A stretch of DNA of 64,000 nucleotides from NCBI GenBank assembly GCA_043777375.1, contig JAYWHX010000132.1, forward strand, positions 47,784 to 111,783. Direction: 5' to 3'. This stretch comes from TH-plancto1 sp043777375. Its GTDB lineage: Bacteria; Planctomycetota; Planctomycetia; Planctomycetales; Planctomycetaceae. Shown piece after piece: positions 27,946 to 34,212 of the stretch; within the stretch, counting starts at the first letter, position 1, and every line of letters begins with the position of its first letter. Under the pieces are notes generated by a model. It saw nothing but the letters and a program-made list of their open reading frames with translations. It ran no database searches and was not told where the DNA came from. Made by a program: the position numbers and the translations under genes.

Positions 27946-29766
27946 TCACGCTGCCGGGTTTGGGATCACCGTCACGGAAGAGATGGTGATGTACTGGCTA
28001 TCGAGTGGAGTCGCGTTCACTCTGGCGATCCCGGCGGTGACTGCGACAGTCGCTGGAGTTTTGAGTTTGAACTGCGTGGCAGTGATCGAGTCCGTGACCA
28101 GATCCGAAACAGTATATGACACACCGCCAATTTGAATCGCGACTCCACGCTGCAGATCGGTGTCAAAGTGTGTCCCGACACCTGTGACGGTCGTGCTACC
28201 GAGTGCCACGCTGACCGTTCCGCCTCCCGCCAGATTTCCTGTGAACGGCGTGTACCCTTCCAGCGGAGTGTCAGTCAAAGCTCCCAGCCCTGTTGGTCCC
28301 GAGATGTTGAATGATGTCGCCGCATGGATGGCGTCGACGACTGTCATACCTGTCCCGAGTACGCGTCCGAAGACAGTATGCTGGGCTGCGTTCAGGAAGG
28401 CATTGTCGCCCGTGTTAATAAACCACTCGCTCGTTCCACCTGCCGGGCTCCCGGATGGTAAAGCCATCGAGAGGGTGCCCCGTAGATTGGAATTGGTGGC
28501 CTTAAACTCATTGGCGATTGTCGCGTCCTTCACAATCGCATTCACAGGCGAGGGGGTGAGGTCAAATCCGCCGCCTTGAACGATGAAGGCCGAACCGTCC
28601 GCATTATGTGCAGACCGATGAATGATGGAGTTTTGGTAGCGAGTCAAGTAGTTGAGGAAGTTCGCGACTGTCTGTGGAGCATCCTTGGTGAACAGCTCAA
28701 GATCGATATTCCCCTCGGATGTGGCGACGCGCACAAAGGTTGAGGTCGAGAACGCATCCCGCGCAGATTGCACAGCTCCCAGCAACCCGGTCGTCGAGGT
28801 GCCAATGCGGGCGGTCAGTAGCGAGGCGGCCACCGTCGTGTTCTCGAAGTTGCGGATCGTCCTCTTCGTAGGCAGTGTGGCGGTCCCAGTTGAAATACTG
28901 TCGGTGCCCAGTCCACCTCGGGCCACGAACCGGCGATTCACCGCCACCGCTCCGACGAGCGACACCGCATCATCGCCCTGACCGGTGTGAGCGAAGAGCG
29001 ACCTCGATGTCGTCGACGCATTCACCTGAACGAGATCGGCTCCCAAGCCGCCCCACAGCTGGACATGCTTGGTGGTTGTCCCGTTGGCCAGACGAACATC
29101 GTCATCGCCTTGATTCATCACACCGATCAGCCACCGCCCGACGTTCGATTGATCAAGGGCCAGGCGATCGGCTCCCTCGGCCCCGACCATCACAAGGCTA
29201 TGTTTGACGTTCGATCCGGTCAGCGACAGCAGGTCGTCGCCTGCCCCCATGTGTGCGGTCAGGCCACGATCAATCGTTGACGACTCCAGAAACACGGTGT
29301 CATTACCAGTCTGCCCGGTGAAATCGAGATCTCTGCGGACTGTGACCGTGGTCAGACCCAGCCTGTCGTTCCCAGCTCCCCCGTGGATAACCAGTCGTCC
29401 CCCCACAGTGACTGTGTCGAGTTGGAGCTTATCGTCTCCGTCACCAAGGTTTGCGAAGATCGCCCCTGTGCTCGTGTTCGTCCCGGCAAAGGCCACGAAG
29501 TCGGTCGCAACCCCGTTGATTGTCGTTCCAGTCTGACCTTGCACCACGATCCCTGCGGTCGTGCGAACGATCTTGATGTCGTTCGCAGCTGCGTCCCCGT
29601 CGAGGTGTAGGTTCCCACCGATGAGTTGGGCCGTCACATTGCCAGCGAGAAGTGTTCTCGATTCCAGAGCTGATTGGCTGCGAAGTTCACCACTGAGTCG
29701 TGGTGGAGCAGACAACCGACGTGACCGAGGACCGAATAAAAGTTGGCTGAGATAAGAAGAAAACAT
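27946..29766 (-). CDS. Cyclophilin-type peptidyl-prolyl isomerase fused to RTX-like repeats
   Basis: 606 residues. The N-terminus has the planctomycete extracellular signature ending in ALESRTLLAGN instead of a classic signal peptide. Residues ~50-320 contain G-D/N-D beta-roll-like repeats (NLGDGDDKLQLD, GGAGNDRLGL, MGAGDDLLSL, GQGDDAVSL), as in hemolysin-type calcium-binding proteins. Residues ~345-505 are a cyclophilin domain (VATSEGNIDLELFTKDAPQT, IIHRSAHNADG, FIVQGGGFDL, GTLSMALPSG, TSEWFINTGDN, HTVFGRVLGTGM) with the catalytic-type Arg in IIHRS. A beta-rich tail follows. It probably folds proteins at the cell surface; this is inference. Divergent from the TauE/SafE gene. Confidence 0.9.
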   Translation of the reverse strand: MFSSYLSQLLFGPRSRRLSAPPRLSGELRSQSALESRTLLAGNVTAQLIGGNLHLDGDAAANDIKIVRTTAGIVVQGQTGTTINGVATDFVAFAGTNTSTGAIFANLGDGDDKLQLDTVTVGGRLVIHGGAGNDRLGLTTVTVRRDLDFTGQTGNDTVFLESSTIDRGLTAHMGAGDDLLSLTGSNVKHSLVMVGAEGADRLALDQSNVGRWLIGVMNQGDDDVRLANGTTTKHVQLWGGLGADLVQVNASTTSRSLFAHTGQGDDAVSLVGAVAVNRRFVARGGLGTDSISTGTATLPTKRTIRNFENTTVAASLLTARIGTSTTGLLGAVQSARDAFSTSTFVRVATSEGNIDLELFTKDAPQTVANFLNYLTRYQNSIIHRSAHNADGSAFIVQGGGFDLTPSPVNAIVKDATIANEFKATNSNLRGTLSMALPSGSPAGGTSEWFINTGDNAFLNAAQHTVFGRVLGTGMTVVDAIHAATSFNISGPTGLGALTDTPLEGYTPFTGNLAGGGTVSVALGSTTVTGVGTHFDTDLQRGVAIQIGGVSYTVSDLVTDSITATQFKLKTPATVAVTAGIARVNATPLDSQYITISSVTVIPNPAA

Positions 29767-30150
29767 CGTGTGTCGGGTCCACTGAGTCGGGAGAGAGCTT
29801 CCAAAGCCGAGGCACGTGATTCGACCGTCCGGAAGCTCAGCACGTGATGATGCACTCGTGCGGCCCCCGAGTCAAACATTGCCCATCCCTCCCAGTCGGT
29901 TTTCTCGGTGGAAATCCTCAAGGGTTTGCTGTGCAGAGCTCGAATACGAGGTTGCGAGAATTACGTGTGCAGGATTTAACGATTGTGTGGGTCGGGTCGG
30001 GTGCGAAGTCACATCGATTCCCCAACAATCCGATCGCTCAGTTTGCCAGTCTCGGCTCGCCTGTCACTTGGTGAATGAACCGGTTGTTTCTCCCGATCTA
30101 AAGCCGGGCACGTAGGAAACAGGCCCTACGGGCAGTAGACTGCGAGCATC
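29767..30150. other. Divergent intergenic region
   Basis: 384 bases between the divergent cyclophilin and TauE/SafE genes. No supportable ORF, RNA gene or clear hairpin was seen. Promoters for both genes are expected here but none was convincing by eye. Confidence 0.5.
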
Positions 30151-30930
30151 ATGTTCGAGCACTTGATTTTAAGCGTGTCCGCCGTGCTGGCGGGGATCAT
30201 CAACTCCGTCGCCGGTGGCGGGACGTTGTTGACGTTCCCCTCGCTCACCTACGTCCTCGGATCGGGGGATGAGGCAGCTGTGATTGCGAATGCGACCAGT
30301 ACGATCGCTTTGTTTCCCGGATCGCTGGCCTCGGTCTGGGGCTATCGCCAGGAGTTGAAGGGCACTCGTAGCTCCTTGCTGCCGCTATTGATTCCCTCGC
30401 TCATCGGCGGAGCGATCGGGACCTGGCTGGTGGTCAGTTATCCGGCCAAGACATTCATGCTGCTGGTGCCGTGGCTGATTCTGCTGGCCACATTGCTGTT
30501 CATGTTGCAACCGACAATCTCGAAGTGGACCGGGATTGGCTTGCCGCACGAAGCTCCGACACTGCGAACCCGATTCGGCATCGTAGCGTTTCAGTTCTTA
30601 GTTGCTCTGTATGGCGGTTACTTCGGTGCGGGGATCGGTATCCTGATGTTGAGTTCGCTGGCCCTGATGGGCGACTCGAACATCCACCGGATGAACGCCA
30701 TGAAGGCGCTGCTGGCCTCGATCATTAATGGCACATCGGTCACGCTGTTCGTGTGGCAAAACAAGGTCAACTGGACGCTGGCCCTACCCATGATCGTGGC
30801 TGGCATTCTCGGTGGGTTCGCGGGTGCCACTCTCGCGCGGAAGCTGAACAAGAATCACATCCGCTACGGCGTGATCGTGATCGGCTTCGTCGTCTCGGCG
30901 ACGTATTTTGTCCGGGTGTATGGGGAGTAG
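30151..30930 (+). CDS. TauE/SafE-family sulfite/anion exporter
   Basis: 259 residues, ATG start. The first helix carries the family hallmark NSVAGGGTLLTFPSL, and about eight hydrophobic segments follow (FMLLVPWLILLATLLFMLQP, FQFLVALYGGYFGAGIGILML, WTLALPMIVAGILGGFAGATLA, VIVIGFVVSATYFVRVY). GGYFGAGIGI is the second family motif. It is an inner-membrane transporter for sulfite, sulfonate or similar organic anions; the substrate is unknown. Its last 30 codons are repeated in diverged form at 31748-31837, beyond a toxin-antitoxin cassette. Confidence 0.92.
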   Translation: MFEHLILSVSAVLAGIINSVAGGGTLLTFPSLTYVLGSGDEAAVIANATSTIALFPGSLASVWGYRQELKGTRSSLLPLLIPSLIGGAIGTWLVVSYPAKTFMLLVPWLILLATLLFMLQPTISKWTGIGLPHEAPTLRTRFGIVAFQFLVALYGGYFGAGIGILMLSSLALMGDSNIHRMNAMKALLASIINGTSVTLFVWQNKVNWTLALPMIVAGILGGFAGATLARKLNKNHIRYGVIVIGFVVSATYFVRVYGE

Positions 30931-31048
30931 GCCCTCGCCAATTTCTCGCCTCGGCAAGGCTAGTCGGTCGCTGTGTGTGCCGGTACTATGATGGTGGGTT
31001 CAGCACTGGAGTTTCGCTCGTGCTTCGAAAAATGACAGGGAACTTGTG

Positions 31049-31282
31049 ATGTGCCAACTGACACTGGAAGTGAATGACGAAGTTCTCGCCCAAGCCGAGG
31101 CGGTTGCCGAAGCGGAAAACACAACGCTGACGACTCTCCTGCAACATTTTGTGGAATTACTTGCGGCTCGTTCGTCAGATCGCGCGGAACTGACTGGGGA
31201 ACGACTGCGAGCGACCTTCGCCACACTCAGTCGCGACATGGGTGACCGCGGATGGACGCGGGAGAGCCTCTATGAGCGATAA
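31049..31282 (+). CDS. Antitoxin, ribbon-helix-helix-like
   Basis: 77 residues from ATG 31049; a GTG one codon upstream is equally possible. LTLEVNDEVLAQAEAVAEAE followed by LTTLLQHFVELLA is the strand plus two-helix pattern of small RHH antitoxins. The C-terminal tail ends in GWTRESLYER, a W/Y-rich segment typical of toxin-neutralising tails. The stop overlaps the PIN toxin start by 11 bases, the usual VapBC-type arrangement. It probably represses its own operon. It sits inside the 817-base cassette between the TauE/SafE gene and the remnant of that gene's 3' end. Confidence 0.8.
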   Translation: MCQLTLEVNDEVLAQAEAVAEAENTTLTTLLQHFVELLAARSSDRAELTGERLRATFATLSRDMGDRGWTRESLYER

Positions 31283-31652
31283 GGTCTTCTTCGACTCCAA
31301 CATTCTCATTTACGCGTACGACACGCGAGACTTGTATAAGCAAAGCCAAGCCCAAGCAGTGCTGTTGCAGGCCACTCAATCCCAAACGGCAGTCCTCTCT
31401 GCGCAGGTGTTGGGTGAGTTCTTTGTCGTGGTGACAAGAAAAATCCCGCAGCCGATGACATCGTCAGAGGCTGGAGAAGTGATCGCAGAATTGGGGTCGT
31501 GGGAAGTGGTCCCACTCGATTTCGCGCTCGTCCAACGAGCGATTGCCACGCAGTACAAATACGGGGTCTCATACTGGGATTCACTGATTATCTCCGCCGC
31601 CGAACGCGCTGGCTGTGGCCGAATCCTTTCCGAAGATCTTAACAGCGGCTAG
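31272..31652 (+). CDS. PIN-domain toxin (VapC-like), C-terminus cut by an amber codon
   Basis: 126 residues from ATG 31272. The PIN acidic residues are present: D in VFFDSNILIY, E in VLGEFFVV, D in YWDSLIISAA and D in ILSEDLNSG. The frame stops at TAG 31650-31652, but reading on gives LYHGIEVQNPF, the usual PIN C-terminal strand, before TAA at 31704-31706. The ancestral codon was probably CAG (Gln), so this looks like a recent nonsense change that removes only the last strand. The ribonuclease could still be active, be weakened, or be full length by readthrough. Paired with the overlapping antitoxin gene. Confidence 0.85.
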   Translation: MSDKVFFDSNILIYAYDTRDLYKQSQAQAVLLQATQSQTAVLSAQVLGEFFVVVTRKIPQPMTSSEAGEVIAELGSWEVVPLDFALVQRAIATQYKYGVSYWDSLIISAAERAGCGRILSEDLNSG

Positions 31653-31747
31653 TTGTATCACGGGATAGAAGTCCAAAATCCGTTTCGACCGTCCGCCAGC
31701 CAGTAAACACGGGCCAGCGCCGCGACTTCTGAGAGATTTCATGCTGT

Positions 31748-31837
31748 CGCAAGCTCAATTCGAACCACATTCGCTACGGCGTGATCGTGATCGGCTTCGT
31801 GGTGGCGGCGACGTGTTTTGTCCGGGTGTATGGGTAG
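31748..31837 (+). pseudogene. Diverged remnant of the TauE/SafE 3' end
   Basis: 30 in-frame codons (RKLNSNHIRYGVIVIGFVVA, then ATCFVRVYG and TAG) match the end of the exporter gene at 30838-30930. By hand 26 of 29 residues and roughly 76 of 87 bases agree, and most differing codons are synonymous. There is no start codon or upstream part. The copy is on the same strand, 817 bases beyond the stop of the full gene, with the toxin-antitoxin pair between. The mostly silent differences suggest it came from a functional homologue, not a fresh tandem copy. Confidence 0.88.
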
Positions 31838-31875
31838 CTCCGTCGTGCCCCACGCAGACGTAACTCTCGGGGTGA

Positions 31876-32472
31876 TCACTCCGGCCACTTCCCCGCACAC
31901 AGAGCCTGCACGACAGCTTTAGGATCAGTCACCGGTTTGAAGGTGCGGCCTTGCGTTTCGACCATGCCGGAGCGATCGACCAGGAACACGCCCGTGTCGA
32001 ACGACCCATCGGTGGGGTCGAAGCGTCCCCACTGGGTATGAGCCGGAGCGGGGTTGTCTTTGCCGATATCGGACAGGATCGGAAACGGAAACGCCTGCGA
32101 GCGTTCACCCGCCTGGCGGTTGGCGTACGGGGTCGCCACTCCGATTCCAATCACCTGCACCCCAGCGGCTTTCACCGTCTCATGATGGTCTCTCAGCTGA
32201 GTCAGCCAGGGGTCGCGGTCGGCTCCGGTCTCTCCGTCGAAGAACACGACGACCATTCGCGTGCGGCCCAGATACCGTTCGAACTTCACAAGCTGGGACT
32301 TCTGATCGTAGAGTTCAATTCGCGGAGCCAGCCGACGGGGCCGAGCCCGTTCGGTTTGCGTCGTGCGCTGCTGCACCGATTGAATGCGTTCCCCCAGCCA
32401 CACCAGCCCGGCGATGACAGCTGCGGCGAAGGGCAGAACGAGGATGCGGTAACGGCGAAAGGGAGAAGTCAT
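31876..32472 (-). CDS. Membrane-anchored thioredoxin-fold (AhpC/TSA-like) protein lacking the active cysteine
   Basis: 198 residues. An N-terminal anchor (ILVLPFAAAVIAGLVWLG) precedes a redoxin domain: APRIELYDQKSQLVKFERYL, MVVVFFDGETGADRDPWLTQL, VQVIGIGVATP, FPILSDIGKDN and GVFLVDRSGMV. In peroxiredoxins a Cys sits just after the FF- strand; here that loop reads DGETGADRD with no Cys. The only Cys is near the C-terminus (ALCAGKWPE). It is therefore unlikely to be a peroxidase and may be a structural or binding relative. Its ATG overlaps the start codon of the divergent gene at 32471. Confidence 0.75.
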   Translation of the reverse strand: MTSPFRRYRILVLPFAAAVIAGLVWLGERIQSVQQRTTQTERARPRRLAPRIELYDQKSQLVKFERYLGRTRMVVVFFDGETGADRDPWLTQLRDHHETVKAAGVQVIGIGVATPYANRQAGERSQAFPFPILSDIGKDNPAPAHTQWGRFDPTDGSFDTGVFLVDRSGMVETQGRTFKPVTDPKAVVQALCAGKWPE

Positions 32473-32806
32473 GGGGTCGGAGCGGGAACAGGAGTCGGGA
32501 AGGCGTTTTGCGATTCTGACGCACGATCACCCGTTCTTCCACTGGGATCTTCTGTTAGAGGCTGGTGAGGTCGCCTGGACGTGGCGGTTGCTCGATGAAC
32601 CGGGGCCGGATCGCGAGATCCGCGCCGAGAGGATCGGCGACCATCGATTGTTGTACCTCGACTACGAAGGACCAGTCAGCGGCGATCGCGGGCGGGTGAC
32701 TCGTTGGGATGCGGGGACATACCGGGTGATTCAGGATTCAGATAGCGAACTCACTGTGGTACTCGCAGGGGCGAGGAATGAGTGGACGATTCGGCTGAGC
32801 CGTTAG
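32471..32806 (+). CDS. Stand-alone LigD-type 3'-phosphoesterase domain protein
   Basis: 111 residues. The pattern FAILTHDHPFFHWDLLLE, then VAWTWRLLDEPG, GDHRLLYLDYEGPVSG and GRVTRWDAGTY follows the phosphoesterase domain of bacterial DNA ligase D, including the His/Asp of H-x-x-x-x-H-x-D-L-x-L-E and the later His of DHRLxYxDxEG. That domain trims 3' ends in non-homologous end joining; here it stands alone with no ligase, polymerase or Ku in the window. The start ATG is forced, since an in-frame stop lies 21 bases upstream and no later start exists. It overlaps the divergent redoxin start in the tetranucleotide CATG. The ribosome site GGGAGA is good. Confidence 0.78.
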   Translation: MGSEREQESGRRFAILTHDHPFFHWDLLLEAGEVAWTWRLLDEPGPDREIRAERIGDHRLLYLDYEGPVSGDRGRVTRWDAGTYRVIQDSDSELTVVLAGARNEWTIRLSR

Positions 32807-32840
32807 CCAAGATACGCCTCGCCGAGATGAAAACGACTTG

Positions 32841-32867
32841 TCGGCGATGTCGTTCCGCGACTCGCAT
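32841..32867. repeat. Dispersed 27-base motif, copy 1
   Basis: TCGGCGATGTCGTTCCGCGA and the following CTCGCAT recur at 40466-40492 with 3 differences in 27. Both copies are intergenic and lie near palindromic repeats. No coding role is apparent. Confidence 0.6.
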
Positions 32868-32934
32868 TCCTAGCCAAAAGCGGAAGCCACCTGTGGCGCG
32901 GACCATCACTGCTCGCTTCAGATTTGCGGACATC

Positions 32935-33015
32935 GGGAGGGCGAGGCTCCTGCTGAGCCGCTCGTGCGAGAAACGTCGGCCTTGGCTCGCGGCTCAGCAG
33001 GAGCTTCGCCCTCCC
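32935..33015. repeat. 26-bp inverted repeat (GGCTCCTGCTGAGCC type)
   Basis: Arms 32935-32960 and 32990-33015 match as reverse complements with one mismatch and a 29-base loop. The core GAGGCTCCTGCTGAGCC is of a kind dispersed in planctomycete genomes. The wider gap 32807-33350 also holds a copy of the 27-base motif and a small CAGCCTGAAGGCTG palindrome near 33110; no gene was seen there. Confidence 0.85.
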
Positions 33016-33350
33016 GTCCCAGCAAACCGCTCACAATCGCAGGGACTCGCTCAGCATGTGGGGGACGGATAGGTCTTATCTCGCAGTTAGACTTCGACTG
33101 CCCGACCACAGCCTGAAGGCTGGACTCCAACAAGGACAAGCACACTGTCCGGGTTCGTTGGGAGAGTCACCACCACGAGACCCATCGCGGCAACCTGTAA
33201 CAGATAAACAGATTACGACCAGCCATTCCGGACTTTCGTCCCTGCTGGGCCTCTGCGAATTGGTTTTCCGTCTCGTCCAGTCGTAGAATCAAGCTCGTTC
33301 GATGGGTGCGGTTCCCTCATGGAAATTCGGTTTCCCGTAGGAGTTCCTCG

Positions 33351-34088
33351 ATGGCGATGCGACAGCTGACGGCTTTGCCGGTCTTCAATGAAGAGGCTCA
33401 TCTCCTGGATGTCCTGCCGGAGGTCCGCAAGTATTCGCAGGACGTGCTGGTGGTCGACGATGGTTCGACCGACCGCACGCCGTTCCTGCTCTCCGAGATG
33501 GATGGCATTCATGTCATCCGCCATGCCAAGAATCAGGGCTACGGTGCCGGCTTGCGTACGGCGTTCGATTACGCGATTGCCAATGGGTACGACGCACTGG
33601 TCACGATTGACTGTGATGGTCAGCACCAACCCCAGCTGATCCCCTCGATGGTGGATGCACTGGTCGCGGAAGACGGCACTCTCGCCGATATCGTATCGGG
33701 TAGTCGCTACCTGAAGGACTTCGACGGGGACAATCTCGCGCCCGAGGATCGCCGCCGAATCAACATGCAGATTACCAAACAGCTGAACGAGTGCTTCGGT
33801 CTGTCGCTGACTGATGCGTTCTGTGGGTTTAAGGCCTACCGCGTCGAGTCGCTCCCGAAGTTCGAGATCACGGAACTCGGGTATGCGATGCCGTTGCAGC
33901 ACTGGGTGCAAGCTGTGCGGCATGAGATGGTGATTCGCGAGTTCCCAGTCCCTCGCATTTATTTGGATGAGAAGCGATCGTTCGGCGGATCGCTCGACGA
34001 TGCCCAGAAGCGGATGGCGTACTACCAGCAGGTGATTCGTCGGGAAATGGCGCTCCAGCACCTCGACTGTGGTTGTCCGGGGATGTAG
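33351..34088 (+). CDS. Family 2 glycosyltransferase (GT-A, dolichol-phosphate-mannose synthase-like)
   Basis: 245 residues from ATG 33351, which has TAGGAG upstream; an ATG 45 bases earlier lacks support. The N-terminal nucleotide-sugar pocket is TALPVFNEEAHLLDVL, followed by VLVVDDGSTDRT, KNQGYGAGLRTAFDYA and the metal-binding VTIDCDGQHQP. DAFCGFKAYRV is conserved in this subgroup. No C-terminal membrane segment is seen, so it is probably cytoplasmic or membrane-associated, transferring a sugar to a lipid or polysaccharide precursor. Acceptor unknown. Confidence 0.9.
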   Translation: MAMRQLTALPVFNEEAHLLDVLPEVRKYSQDVLVVDDGSTDRTPFLLSEMDGIHVIRHAKNQGYGAGLRTAFDYAIANGYDALVTIDCDGQHQPQLIPSMVDALVAEDGTLADIVSGSRYLKDFDGDNLAPEDRRRINMQITKQLNECFGLSLTDAFCGFKAYRVESLPKFEITELGYAMPLQHWVQAVRHEMVIREFPVPRIYLDEKRSFGGSLDDAQKRMAYYQQVIRREMALQHLDCGCPGM

Positions 34089-34095
34089 GCTGACT

Positions 34096-34159
34096 CGTGG
34101 GACAGGCTTCCAGCCTGTCGTAGTTTGCCAGAGACGACAGGCTGGAAGCCTGTCCCACG
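34096..34159. repeat. 26-bp perfect inverted repeat (GACAGGCTTCCAGCCTGTC type)
   Basis: Arms 34096-34121 and 34134-34159 are perfect over 26 bases with a 12-base loop. Each arm is itself near-palindromic (GACAGGCTTCCAGCCTGTC). It lies 8 bases after the glycosyltransferase stop and may act as a transcription stop or mRNA end, although no T run follows. A degenerate relative is at 59243-59331. Confidence 0.9.
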
Positions 34160-34212
34160 GTCAATGATCATGGGATGTCTCCTGTGAGTTCATCGCGAAA
34201 AGGGTTCCCGCC

